Source: Flagellimonas taeanensis
Lineage (GTDB): Bacteria > Bacteroidota > Bacteroidia > Flavobacteriales > Flavobacteriaceae
Reading direction: 5' to 3'
NCBI RefSeq assembly: GCF_003584105.1
Contig: NZ_QXFO01000027.1
Location: 62,001 to 126,000, forward strand
Length of the DNA stretch: 64,000 nucleotides
Positions 53,298 to 61,849 of the stretch are shown here, one piece after another. The position numbers and the translations under genes were made by a program. The number at the start of each line of letters is the position of its first letter. The first letter of the stretch is position 1. A model generated the notes under the pieces. It was given only the letters and a program-made list of their open reading frames with translations. It did not search any database and had not been told where the DNA came from.

Positions 53298-53341
53298 GTG
53301 CCCTAAGTTACCGTGGGTTGTCCTTGGGCTTCCTATTTTTG
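53298..53341 (+). promoter_or_regulatory. Crp-type operator and -7 box of sulP
   Basis: GTGCC-CTAA-GTTAC (53298-53311) is centred 29.5 bp before TATTTTTG (53334-53341). The right half is perfect, the left has one change from GTGAC. Confidence 0.65.
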
Positions 53342-53356
53342 CATAAAACCTACCAC

Positions 53357-55090
53357 ATGATCAAGAGGTTCTTTCCATTTTTAGCATGGATGGCCACATA
53401 CAATAAGGTATTGCTGCGCGGTGACCTTACTGCGGGCATTACCGTGGGAATCATGTTGGTACCCCAGGGAATGGCCTATGCCATGATTGCGGGACTGCCC
53501 CCAATTTATGGACTATACGCCGCTTTGGTGCCCCAGTTGGTATATGCCCTTATGGGAACATCACGACAGTTGGCCGTGGGCCCTGTGGCCATGGATTCCT
53601 TGTTGGTCGCAACGGGTGTTGGTGCATTGCGATTGCTCAATGAAGAGGACTATGTTGCAGCTGTACTTTTCTTGACACTGCTCATTGGGGGACTGCAACT
53701 TTTGATGGGGTTTTTCCGGATGGGATTCTTTGTCAACTTTTTGTCCAAACCGGTCATCAGTGGGTTTACATCGGCCGCGGCCATTTTGATCAGCCTGGGA
53801 CAATTGAACCATATTTTGGGCACCAACTTTGTCCAGACCAGTAGGGTACATGAACTGATTCCCAATATCATCGGGAGTCTGGGGTATATCCATTGGCTTA
53901 CCTTTGGGTTGGGTGTGGGGTCCATCGCATTGATATTCCTGTTGAACAAGGTCAACAAAAAACTGCCGGTTCCCTTGCTGATGGTGGTCCTCGGCATCTT
54001 GGCTGTGGTGATCTTCGGTTTGGAGACCAAGGGAATCCACATTGTGGGCGATATACCAAAAGGGCTTCCCGGTTTTCAGGCCCCTGAGTTCCAATGGGAC
54101 AAGATGGGCCAACTGATGCCCATAGCCATCACAGTGGCATTGTTTGGGTTCATGGAGTCCGTATCCATTGCCAAGACTGTCGAAGAAAAGCACCCGGAAT
54201 ACGAACTGGATCCCGATCAGGAACTTCGGGCACTGGGCCTTTCCAATGTTTTAGGTTCGTTTTTCCAGTCTTTTTCGGTATCGGGAAGTTTCTCAAGGAC
54301 CGCAGTGAACGATCAAGCCGGGGCCAAAACGGGGATGTCCCTGATTTTTAGTACCCTGATCATTGCAGGCGTGCTACTCTTCTTGACCCCTTTGTTCTAT
54401 AATCTCCCCGCAGTGATCTTGGGTGCCATCATCATCGTTTCCGTGGTGGGCCTTATCGATATCCAATACCCTTTGGCCCTCTGGAAAAACAGAAAGGACG
54501 AGTTCCTACTACTGGCCGCTACGTTCCTGATGACGCTCTTTATCGGGTTGATGGAGGGGATTTTGTTCGGCGTATTGTTGTCCCTGATGCTGCTGGTCTA
54601 TAGGATATCCAAGCCGCACATGGCGGTCTTGGGAAGGATCAAGGGCACCAACTATTTTAAGAACATCGATCGTTTTTCGGGAGATGTTGAAGTGGATGCC
54701 GATAAACTGGTCATCAGGTTCGATGCCCAATTGTATTTTGGGAACAAGGATTATTTCAAAAAGCAGCTCTATCGGCAAATGGCCAAAAAAGGCCCCGTCC
54801 TAAAATACGTCATCCTGAATGCGGAACCCATCAATTACATAGACAGCAGTGCCTCGGCCATGCTGGAACGCATCATATTGGACTTCAGGCAAAGGGGCAT
54901 CCAGTTCTTGATAGCAGCGGCCATAGGCCCCACAAGGGATATTCTGTACAGTAGTGGGATCGTTGATATCCTTGGGGAGGAAAACCTGTTTGTCCAGACA
55001 TTTGATGCCGTGGACTCTTGTTCCGAAAAGAAGGAAAGGAGTGTCATGCAGAAAAAGATAACATTACAGTCCAAGACAAAGAGTTTGTAA
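53357..55090 (+). CDS. SulP-family anion transporter
   Basis: 577 residues from the ATG at 53357; a longer frame from 53318 would run through the -7 box. The membrane domain has about 12-14 segments with the family signature GDLTAGITVGIMLVPQGMAY; the C-terminal STAS domain is at about 450-560 (VILNAEPINYIDSSASAMLE). It moves sulfate, sulfite or bicarbonate; among sulfur-oxidation genes, handling of sulfate/sulfite is likely. Confidence 0.92.
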   Translation: MIKRFFPFLAWMATYNKVLLRGDLTAGITVGIMLVPQGMAYAMIAGLPPIYGLYAALVPQLVYALMGTSRQLAVGPVAMDSLLVATGVGALRLLNEEDYVAAVLFLTLLIGGLQLLMGFFRMGFFVNFLSKPVISGFTSAAAILISLGQLNHILGTNFVQTSRVHELIPNIIGSLGYIHWLTFGLGVGSIALIFLLNKVNKKLPVPLLMVVLGILAVVIFGLETKGIHIVGDIPKGLPGFQAPEFQWDKMGQLMPIAITVALFGFMESVSIAKTVEEKHPEYELDPDQELRALGLSNVLGSFFQSFSVSGSFSRTAVNDQAGAKTGMSLIFSTLIIAGVLLFLTPLFYNLPAVILGAIIIVSVVGLIDIQYPLALWKNRKDEFLLLAATFLMTLFIGLMEGILFGVLLSLMLLVYRISKPHMAVLGRIKGTNYFKNIDRFSGDVEVDADKLVIRFDAQLYFGNKDYFKKQLYRQMAKKGPVLKYVILNAEPINYIDSSASAMLERIILDFRQRGIQFLIAAAIGPTRDILYSSGIVDILGEENLFVQTFDAVDSCSEKKERSVMQKKITLQSKTKSL

Positions 55091-55130
55091 CTTTGGTGAC
55101 TGCGCGATACAGCGCACCATATTAATTTTG
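55087..55130 (+). promoter_or_regulatory. Crp-type operator and -7 box of the persulfide dioxygenase gene
   Basis: GTAAC-TTTG-GTGAC (55087-55100) overlaps the sulP stop codon and is centred 29.5 bp before TAATTTTG (55123-55130). Confidence 0.7.
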
Positions 55131-55147
55131 TTGAAAAATCAGAGGAG

Positions 55148-56557
55148 ATGAAAATAGAACAGATATATACCGGATGTTTGGCACAAGGAGCCTATTATAT
55201 TGAAAGTGAAGGAGAAGCCGCCATTATAGACCCGCTTCGCGAAGTGGAACCCTATCTAAAAAGGGCCAAGGACGAAGGGGCCGTCATCAAGTACATTTTT
55301 GAGACCCATTTTCATGCCGATTTTGTGAGCGGTCACGTCACCCTTTCCAAGGAAACGGGCGCACCGATCATTTATGGCCCAACGGCCCAACCCGCTTTTG
55401 AGGCCATTATTGCTAAAGATGGACAGGAGTTCCCTTTGGGAAAATTGACCATCAAAGTGCTGCACACCCCAGGGCACACCATGGAAAGCACCACTTTTTT
55501 ACTAAAGGACGAATCAGGAAAGGACCATGCCATTTTTAGTGGGGACACCTTGTTCCTCGGTGATGTAGGTCGTCCAGACCTGGCCCAGAAAGCGGCCCAC
55601 ATGACCCAGGAAGAGTTGGCCGGGACCTTGTTCGATAGCCTTCGGAACAAGATCATGCCCTTGGCTGATGATGTGATCGTGTATCCGGCCCATGGAGCCG
55701 GTTCCGCCTGTGGAAAGAACATGATGAAGGAAACGGTGGATACCTTGGGCAACCAGAAAAAGATGAACTATGCCCTTCGGGCGGATATGACCCGGGAAGA
55801 ATTCATCAAGGAAGTGACGGATGGCCTTTTGCCTCCCCCACAATACTTTCCCCTGAACGTGAAAATGAACAAGGAAGGCTATGAAGATATCGATACCGTT
55901 CTGGAAAGAGGAACGCAGGCCCTTGGTCCCGATGCCTTTGAAGCTGCCGCAAACGAGACGGGGGCCATAGTGCTGGATGTTCGCCATCAAGATGATTTTG
56001 CCAAAGGTCATGTGCCCCGTTCCATATTCATTGGACTGGATGGAAGCTTCGCCCCTTGGGTAGGCGCATTGATCGCCGATGTGAAGCAACCCATACTCCT
56101 CGTGACCCCGGAAGGAAGGGAGGAAGAGACCGTTACCCGACTTTCAAGGGTCGGTTTTGACCATACATTGGGCTATCTCAAAGGAGGCATTGAGGCTTGG
56201 GAAAAAGCAGGTAAGGAAATCGATACGGTGGATAGCGTGAATGCCGAGCAATTGAAGACCCTCATGGAAAAAGGGGTGCCGGTATACGATGTGCGAAAGG
56301 AATCGGAATTCAATGCGGAGCATGTGGAAAAAGCCCATTTGACCCCGTTGGACTATATCAACGATTACCTAGCGGAATTTCCAGAGAAAGAAACCTTTTA
56401 TGTCCATTGTGCCGGGGGCTATAGGAGTATGATCGCTTCCTCCATCCTGAAGAGCAGGGGCATCCATAATTTGGTCGATGTCACAGGAGGTTTTGCCGAC
56501 ATCAAAAAGTCCGGGATTCCCGTAACGGACTATGTGTGTCCCACTACGTTGAAATAA
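55148..56557 (+). CDS. Persulfide dioxygenase-rhodanese fusion (BLH-type)
   Basis: 469 residues. The N-terminal MBL domain has HFHADF (54-59), His110 (TPGHT), Asp133 (SGDTLF) and His182, the ETHE1-type mono-iron site. Two rhodanese domains follow: the first (about 260-355) lacks the catalytic Cys (LLVTPEGREE), the second has Cys421 (YVHCAGGYRS). It oxidises glutathione-type persulfide to sulfite, which the sulfite dehydrogenase nearby can take further. Confidence 0.92.
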   Translation: MKIEQIYTGCLAQGAYYIESEGEAAIIDPLREVEPYLKRAKDEGAVIKYIFETHFHADFVSGHVTLSKETGAPIIYGPTAQPAFEAIIAKDGQEFPLGKLTIKVLHTPGHTMESTTFLLKDESGKDHAIFSGDTLFLGDVGRPDLAQKAAHMTQEELAGTLFDSLRNKIMPLADDVIVYPAHGAGSACGKNMMKETVDTLGNQKKMNYALRADMTREEFIKEVTDGLLPPPQYFPLNVKMNKEGYEDIDTVLERGTQALGPDAFEAAANETGAIVLDVRHQDDFAKGHVPRSIFIGLDGSFAPWVGALIADVKQPILLVTPEGREEETVTRLSRVGFDHTLGYLKGGIEAWEKAGKEIDTVDSVNAEQLKTLMEKGVPVYDVRKESEFNAEHVEKAHLTPLDYINDYLAEFPEKETFYVHCAGGYRSMIASSILKSRGIHNLVDVTGGFADIKKSGIPVTDYVCPTTLK

Positions 56558-56600
56558 GGCCCGGACAACTTCGGAATAAATTCAAGAAAGTTGGTTTTGT

Positions 56601-56645
56601 GTAACCATCGTTACTGACCCCGATGGGTTGGGTGGGGTATTTTTG
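56601..56645 (+). promoter_or_regulatory. Crp-type operator and -7 box of the rhodanese gene
   Basis: GTAAC-CATC-GTTAC (56601-56614), perfect arms, centred 30.5 bp before TATTTTTG (56638-56645). Confidence 0.75.
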
Positions 56646-56665
56646 ACCCTTAAAACTACGATACA

Positions 56666-57010
56666 ATGTCAATATTCAGCTTTTTGTTCAAAGAACAAAA
56701 CCTTCCCGATGAAATTCAGATCATGGATCGGGAAGCATACAAAGAAGCCATTTCCAAGGGCAAGGTCCAATTGGTGGATGTCAGGACCAAGGGGGAATTC
56801 ATGTCGGGCCACATCAAGGGAGCCAAGAACATTGATTTTTTTCAAGGGTCTGCATTTGAGACCGCTTTTTCAAAACTCAGAAAGGATGTTCCCATATACA
56901 TTTATTGTCAATCGGGAAATAGGAGCCAAAAGGCAGCCAAGAGACTCGTAGACCTTGGATTTACGAAGGTATACGACCTTAGGGGAGGATATAGGTCCTG
57001 GAGCCATTGA
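56666..57010 (+). CDS. Single-domain rhodanese
   Basis: 114 residues, sulfurtransferase fold with catalytic Cys in YIYCQSGNRSQKAAKRLVD and the entry motif VQLVDVRTKGEFMSGHIKGA. No signal peptide, so cytoplasmic. It is transcribed alone from the operator-controlled promoter and carries sulfane sulfur. Confidence 0.92.
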   Translation: MSIFSFLFKEQNLPDEIQIMDREAYKEAISKGKVQLVDVRTKGEFMSGHIKGAKNIDFFQGSAFETAFSKLRKDVPIYIYCQSGNRSQKAAKRLVDLGFTKVYDLRGGYRSWSH

Positions 57011-57039
57011 ACGAGCTATTTGGGATTGTCCTTGAGATC

Positions 57040-57942
57040 TCAAAAGGGGTTGGATCCCTCTTTCCCCTTGTTTCTTTTGAAGCCATAGATCAATTGGCTC
57101 CAAAATCCTTTCGGTAGTTGATCATCGCCCGGAAAACCGAGTGCAATTTTTCCACTGCTCTCCGGGATATAATTTGTTTTGAACAGATAGTCCCAAATAC
57201 TCAGGCTGATTCCGAAATTTACACCATACGAACCTTCGGGAATGGAGTAGGCATGGTGGTACAGGTGCATCACGGGATTGTTCAGGATATATTTCAGCGG
57301 ACCATAGGTGAGTTTGATGTTGGAATGGTTGAAATGCCCAATGGCTATGGCGGCAAAATGTACAATATAGGCCTGCTCTGGTTCGAATCCGCCCAGTACC
57401 ATTACCCCCAAGGTCTTTAGCGGTTTGTAGAGGATGTTCTCCATCCAATGGTACCTCAAATGTGCCGCAAACCCCATTTCTTTGACACTGTGGTGTACTT
57501 TGTGGAACTCCCAGAGCATGGGATATTTATGCAACAATATGTGGGTGAACCACTGGACAAAATCGAGCAGGATGAAAAAGACCAAGAGTTGTGCCCATTG
57601 CGGCCAATGACCCATCTCTACAACAGCCAAAGTTTTGGAAGAAATGCCCACATCCAAAAAAAGGACCCCCAGAACCTTGTACACCCCATTGATGACGATG
57701 GCAAAAATGAAAAAATTGAAGAACATATAAAATGCATCCAACCAGAAGTCCTTTCGGAAAACGGATTGTTCCCTACGCCAAGGAAATAGGATTTCCAAGG
57801 CCCAGACCAGTAGGGAAATCAAGATCAGGCCCCAAAAATAGTTAGTGTACCAAGGCACTTCAAACCAAATGGATTTCCAGGTCCAGTTGACCGTCCCTAC
57901 AAAACCGTTCATAAAGGCCTTTACGTATGCTTCCATAGTCAT
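57040..57942 (-). CDS. Sterol desaturase/fatty acid hydroxylase-superfamily protein
   Basis: 300 residues with about four membrane helices and the diiron His motifs HILLHKYPMLWEFHKVHHS, LRYHWMEN and HLYHHAYSIPEG. It acts on a lipid substrate that cannot be named. It overlaps the cytochrome c gene by 4 bases (ATGA) and so is the last gene of the sulfite dehydrogenase operon, an odd partner. Confidence 0.88.
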   Translation of the reverse strand: MTMEAYVKAFMNGFVGTVNWTWKSIWFEVPWYTNYFWGLILISLLVWALEILFPWRREQSVFRKDFWLDAFYMFFNFFIFAIVINGVYKVLGVLFLDVGISSKTLAVVEMGHWPQWAQLLVFFILLDFVQWFTHILLHKYPMLWEFHKVHHSVKEMGFAAHLRYHWMENILYKPLKTLGVMVLGGFEPEQAYIVHFAAIAIGHFNHSNIKLTYGPLKYILNNPVMHLYHHAYSIPEGSYGVNFGISLSIWDYLFKTNYIPESSGKIALGFPGDDQLPKGFWSQLIYGFKRNKGKEGSNPF

Positions 57943-58388
57943 TTTAGTTCATACCAATCAATATCTTCCAAGTTTTGCCTTCTTCCCTGCTCTTTTGGGG
58001 CATAGTTTTTTGACAAATAGGACAAAATCAGTGCTTCGTTCGCTCCCAGGTCCCATAGGTTTTGGGTCTCCTGCATCCATGTTATGGTCGCTTTCCACCC
58101 TTCTAGGTCCATTCTGTTCTGGGTTACCAATTTGGCAGAATGGCAGCCGGTACAGTTCTGGATGGTCGCTTCCATGCCCTCATCCACCACAAAACCTGTA
58201 GCCACATGGACACCGTTTTCAATTTGGTCGAAATCGGCAATAGGTTCTTTCATTGGAATTTCTTCATAGGTAGGGGGCGGGGTATAATTCGCCCAATAAA
58301 AAAGTCCCATAAAAATGACCACGATCAATCCCAAAAATGCCCAAAGTGCTTTGGACAGTGCACTGACCTGTTTTCGAAAGTCCTCCAT
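57939..58388 (-). CDS. Monohaem cytochrome c, sulfite dehydrogenase subunit
   Basis: 149 residues from the ATG at 58388. An N-terminal membrane anchor (LWAFLGLIVVIFMGLFYWAN) precedes one haem c site (CTGCH in IQNCTGCHSAKLV). It lies 5 bases after the molybdenum subunit and should take its electrons, like SorB. Confidence 0.88.
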   Translation of the reverse strand: MEDFRKQVSALSKALWAFLGLIVVIFMGLFYWANYTPPPTYEEIPMKEPIADFDQIENGVHVATGFVVDEGMEATIQNCTGCHSAKLVTQNRMDLEGWKATITWMQETQNLWDLGANEALILSYLSKNYAPKEQGRRQNLEDIDWYELK

Positions 58389-58393
58389 CACCT

Positions 58394-59614
58394 TTAAACG
58401 ATTTTGACCGCTATGCGATGACAGGCATTGTTGAGATAGCCTTTGGGGTTCCAACCTGGCAATACCAAGGGTTGGGCTTTTCCATTGGAATCCGTGGCCT
58501 TGGCCCAAACTTCATAATACCCCTTTTTGGGAAAGGAAATCGAGGCCTTAAAATGTTGCCATGCCAATCGGTTCACTGGTTTTTCGAGAGAACATTGGTG
58601 CCATGTGCTTCCAAAATCAATGGAATATTCCATTTTTGAGACCTCTAGCTCACCGGCCCAAGCATGTCCGTTTATGGTCAAGGACTTTCCATTTTTGATC
58701 AATGCACCACTTTTGGGAAATGTGATCAACGATTTTACGGGCATGGATTCGATGATGCACATATTGGCATCATCCACCTCACTGCCGGGAGCCACAGTCT
58801 CGCAGGGCACTCGGTACGAACTGCCGCCCATCTTTTCGCCATCGTGTTCCTTGTTTCGGACACTGATGCGGTTGAGCCACTTGCCCGAAGTGGAAGCGGG
58901 CCAACCACCGCAGACCAATCGTAATGGATGACCGTGCGCCAAAGGGATGTCCTCACCGTTCATGGCAAAGGCGAGCAAGGTTTCATCTTGCAATGCCTTA
59001 GCAATGGGAACGCCCCGGGAGATGGGCTCTTTTTTCGGGTCTCCGCTCAAATGGGTGTCCGCAGCATGGTAGCCGATATAAACGGCATCAGATGTGATTC
59101 CTACATCTTCCAGTACATCGCGCAAACGAACCCCGGTCCATTCGGCACACGAAATTGCCCCAACGGTCCATTGGTTCCCCTTGGCCGGTGGATTGAACTC
59201 GCTTCGGCCATTTCCACCACATTCCAAGGCCAATTGATAGGTATGGTGTCCAAATTTGGATTTTAATTCGGAAAGAGAGTAGGTTTTTTTGTTTTTAACG
59301 GATTCACCATCGATGGTGAGGGTCCATTTGGACACATCAATGCCTTCTGGGATGTTCCCGTTGTTTCGAATGAACATGTATTGGTTCGGTGTCACCCTAT
59401 CGTTCAATAAATGGGCCTTCGCCTCCATGTTCCAAGGGCGATCGTTCAAAACGACCATTTCCTTGTCTTTGTGGAACATTTTAAAAGGGTCCGGATCCTG
59501 AAGGCCCAAAGGGCGGTATCCTTCCGGCATGAGACCTCCATATACAATCTCAATACCCAAGATACTGGCCATGCTGGCCAATGACATTCCCAAAGTGAAT
59601 TCCCTCCTGTTCAT
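58394..59614 (-). CDS. Molybdenum sulfite dehydrogenase subunit (SorA-like)
   Basis: 406 residues from MNRREFTLGMSLASMASILG, a twin-arginine signal. The sulfite-oxidase core carries the Mo-ligand Cys132 (LALECGGNGRSEF) and GAISCAEWTGVRLRDVL; a Mo-co dimerisation domain follows (TINGHAWAGELEVSKMEYS). It oxidises sulfite to sulfate in the periplasm. It heads the operon with the cytochrome c and is controlled by the shared divergent site. Confidence 0.9.
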   Translation of the reverse strand: MNRREFTLGMSLASMASILGIEIVYGGLMPEGYRPLGLQDPDPFKMFHKDKEMVVLNDRPWNMEAKAHLLNDRVTPNQYMFIRNNGNIPEGIDVSKWTLTIDGESVKNKKTYSLSELKSKFGHHTYQLALECGGNGRSEFNPPAKGNQWTVGAISCAEWTGVRLRDVLEDVGITSDAVYIGYHAADTHLSGDPKKEPISRGVPIAKALQDETLLAFAMNGEDIPLAHGHPLRLVCGGWPASTSGKWLNRISVRNKEHDGEKMGGSSYRVPCETVAPGSEVDDANMCIIESMPVKSLITFPKSGALIKNGKSLTINGHAWAGELEVSKMEYSIDFGSTWHQCSLEKPVNRLAWQHFKASISFPKKGYYEVWAKATDSNGKAQPLVLPGWNPKGYLNNACHRIAVKIV

Positions 59615-59626
59615 AAAATAGAGAAT

Positions 59627-59700
59627 TAAATGTACCGTAAAAATAAGTAAAGCTATGTAACCAATGTTACCATTTGCTTTTAGATGAACCTGTACATTTG
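59627..59700. promoter_or_regulatory. Divergent promoters sharing one Crp-type operator
   Basis: GTAAC-CAAT-GTTAC (59657-59670) is a perfect palindrome. Leftwards TACATTTA (59634-59627) and rightwards TACATTTG (59693-59700) each start 29.5 bp from its centre. One bound dimer could activate sorA and the DUF2892 gene alike. Confidence 0.75.
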
Positions 59701-59787
59701 GAGTAATGTTCTGATAATCAAAAAATGGGATGGAAAGCTGCCCCAATTTTTGGTACCTTGTAGGGTGAGAATCATAAACTGACAATT

Positions 59788-59994
59788 ATGAAAAAAAACA
59801 TGGGCGGTGCAGACCGCACGATTCGGATCATCCTGGCACTTGTAGTAGGGGCATTGTACTACTTCAATATGATCACAGGAACGTTGGCATATGTGCTGCT
59901 TGCCTTGGCGGCCATATTTGTCCTGACAAGCTTTGTTAGCTTTTGCCCTTTGTACACCCTTTTTGGGATCAATACGTGCAAGGTCAAAAATTAG
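59788..59994 (+). CDS. DUF2892 membrane protein (YgaP-tail-like)
   Basis: 68 residues, MKKNMGGADRTIRIILALVV, two membrane helices, ending FCPLYTLFGINTC. In YgaP this domain is fused to a rhodanese, so a role in sulfane-sulfur or thiocyanate handling at the membrane is plausible. The promoter shares the operator with sorA. Confidence 0.9.
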   Translation: MKKNMGGADRTIRIILALVVGALYYFNMITGTLAYVLLALAAIFVLTSFVSFCPLYTLFGINTCKVKN

Positions 59995-60013
59995 TTTTTT
60001 TGGTTGGTTGATA

Positions 60014-60047
60014 AAAAGAGCCGCTCTTTTTAAAGAGCGGCTCTTTT
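60014..60047. terminator. Terminator after DUF2892 gene
   Basis: AAAAGAGCCGCTCTTT-TT-AAAGAGCGGCTCTTTT, a perfect 16-bp stem with T-rich end. Confidence 0.9.
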
Positions 60048-60144
60048 ATGTGACAAAATGATAGATCTCGTTTTATAAAGCACTCTTTTTTTGAAGAATG
60101 CTGAAGAGTGAAAAATTTTAAATCAATGGTTTACAATAACTTCT

Positions 60145-60190
60145 ACATGAGAATTATCATGTTTTGAAATCAGTTTTGCCGTTAAATTTG
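60145..60190 (+). promoter_or_regulatory. Palindrome and -7 box of the small membrane protein gene
   Basis: ACATGA-GAATTA-TCATGT (60145-60162) is centred 29.5 bp before TAAATTTG (60183-60190), the same geometry as the Crp-type sites but with different half-sites (CATGA/TCATG). A second Crp/Fnr paralogue may bind. Confidence 0.55.
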
Positions 60191-60214
60191 ATTAAACTTT
60201 AAAATCAATACATT

Positions 60215-60343
60215 GTGAAAATATTCAATAGCATCCCTTTGGTATCTTGGGAAAACGGCATCTGGATGATAGGATTGTTCGCCGTTGTGGTCATTGTGCT
60301 CGTAGGTGCGGTTTTCGCCTTGATGAACAGCGGAAAAAAGTAG
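60215..60343 (+). CDS. 42-residue single-helix membrane protein upstream of cydAB
   Basis: Starts with GTG (no earlier ATG/GTG/TTG in frame after a stop): MKIFNSIPLVSWENGIWMIG, then FAVVVIVLVGAVFALMNSGKK. One membrane helix, positive C-terminus. Coding is supported by its own promoter box and clean frame. Position suggests an accessory subunit of cytochrome bd (CydX-like role), although CydX is normally encoded after cydB and has another sequence. Confidence 0.65.
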   Translation: MKIFNSIPLVSWENGIWMIGLFAVVVIVLVGAVFALMNSGKK

Positions 60344-60409
60344 GATTTTATTCATACATAAAGTTTTAACATGATGATTTGGCATTGTTGTGTTAAAACT
60401 CTATTTTTT

Positions 60410-60453
60410 GTAACATGGGTGACATAATAAGATAGTTTTCAGGGTTATTTTTG
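60410..60453 (+). promoter_or_regulatory. Crp-type operator and -7 box of cydAB
   Basis: GTAAC-ATGG-GTGAC (60410-60423) centred 29.5 bp before TATTTTTG (60446-60453). Confidence 0.75.
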
Positions 60454-60470
60454 ATGTCAAAATCATACCC

Positions 60471-61844
60471 ATGGAAACGGAAATACTCGCCCGTATTCAA
60501 TTTGCCTTCACAGTTGCGTTTCATTACATCTACCCTCCCTTAAGTATTGGTCTAGGCCTGTTGTTGGTCATTTTTGAAAGTATCCATATCAGGACCAAAA
60601 AGGAAATCTACCATAAATTGGCTCGATTTTGGACCAAGATTTTTGCACTCACTTTTGGGATAGGTGTGGTCACAGGAATCGTCATGGAGTTTGAATTCGG
60701 GACCAACTGGGCCGTGTATTCCAGGTATGTGGGCGATGTTTTTGGCAGTGCCCTTGCGGCCGAAGGTATTTTCGCCTTCGCTCTCGAAAGTGGCTTTTTG
60801 GGCATATTGCTCTTCGGATGGAACCGGGTAAAACCTTGGGTCCATTTGGTTTCCACAATAGGAGTGTTTTTGGGGTCCATGTTCTCCGCTATCTGGATTG
60901 TGGTAGCCAACAGTTGGCAACAGACCCCCGCAGGATTTCACATTGTGGGAGAAGGTATGGATGCACGAGCCGAGATCACTGATTTCTGGGCCATGGTGTT
61001 CAATCCATCCAGTGTGGATAGGTTAACGCACGTTTGGCTGGGGGCATTTTTGGCCGGTGCCTTTTTGGTCATGAGTGTCCATGCCTATTACTTGGTCAAG
61101 GGAAAGTATATTGAAATTTCAAGAAAGGCGTTTAAGATTGCGCTGATCGTGGCTACCATATTTTCATTGGGGCAATTGTACACGGGACATCAATCCGCAG
61201 ATGGTGTGGCCAAAAACCAGCCCGCAAAGTTGGCTGCATTGGAGGGGCATTATGAGGAATCAGCTCCGGCTGACATGTATATCATGGGTTGGGTGGACCA
61301 GGAAAACCAAGAAGTATCGGGGATCAAGATACCAGGAGGACTTTCTTTTCTGCTGGACTACGATTTTGAAACCCCGGTGACAGGACTCAATGCCTTTCCT
61401 GAGGATGAACGCCCATCCCAAGTGAATGCCGTATTCCAATTCTATCACATCATGGTCGCCATTGGAATGACTCTGATCTTCCTGACCTTGTTTGCCAGTT
61501 TTCTATTATGGAGGGGCAAGCTCTTTCAAAAGAAATGGTTGCTCTGGATATTTGTGTTTGCCGTGTTCCTGCCCCAAATTGCCAATCAGGTAGGTTGGTT
61601 TGCCGCAGAAATGGGAAGACAGCCTTGGGTGGTCTATGGTCTTTTGAGAACCGACGAAGCCTTTTCACAAGCCGTATCGGATAACCAGATTCTATTTTCA
61701 CTGATCCTGTTCTTTTTGATATACGCCTTGTTGTTCTCCTTGTTCATCTATCTATTGCACAAAAAGATCAAACATGGGCCATACGAAGAAGCAGAAAGTG
61801 ACGAAACACCCTTTGGCGGAACATTGACTCACATGATTAACTAA
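60471..61844 (+). CDS. cydA: Cytochrome bd quinol oxidase subunit I
   Basis: 457 residues with nine predicted helices. [20 protein letters not shown] holds the N-terminal haem-ligand His; [39 protein letters not shown] and [19 protein letters not shown] are family signatures. The Q-loop is of the short type. It reduces O2 with quinol and, unlike haem-copper oxidases, tolerates sulfide. It is the first gene of cydAB, 5 bases before cydB. Confidence 0.95.
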   Translation: METEILARIQFAFTVAFHYIYPPLSIGLGLLLVIFESIHIRTKKEIYHKLARFWTKIFALTFGIGVVTGIVMEFEFGTNWAVYSRYVGDVFGSALAAEGIFAFALESGFLGILLFGWNRVKPWVHLVSTIGVFLGSMFSAIWIVVANSWQQTPAGFHIVGEGMDARAEITDFWAMVFNPSSVDRLTHVWLGAFLAGAFLVMSVHAYYLVKGKYIEISRKAFKIALIVATIFSLGQLYTGHQSADGVAKNQPAKLAALEGHYEESAPADMYIMGWVDQENQEVSGIKIPGGLSFLLDYDFETPVTGLNAFPEDERPSQVNAVFQFYHIMVAIGMTLIFLTLFASFLLWRGKLFQKKWLLWIFVFAVFLPQIANQVGWFAAEMGRQPWVVYGLLRTDEAFSQAVSDNQILFSLILFFLIYALLFSLFIYLLHKKIKHGPYEEAESDETPFGGTLTHMIN

Positions 61845-61849
61845 GAAAT

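Noticed and set aside
56144-60941. Various antisense frames in the sulfur and cyd region (for example 57448-57789, 60552-60941)
   Set aside because: All are antisense to well-supported genes and lack any family features.
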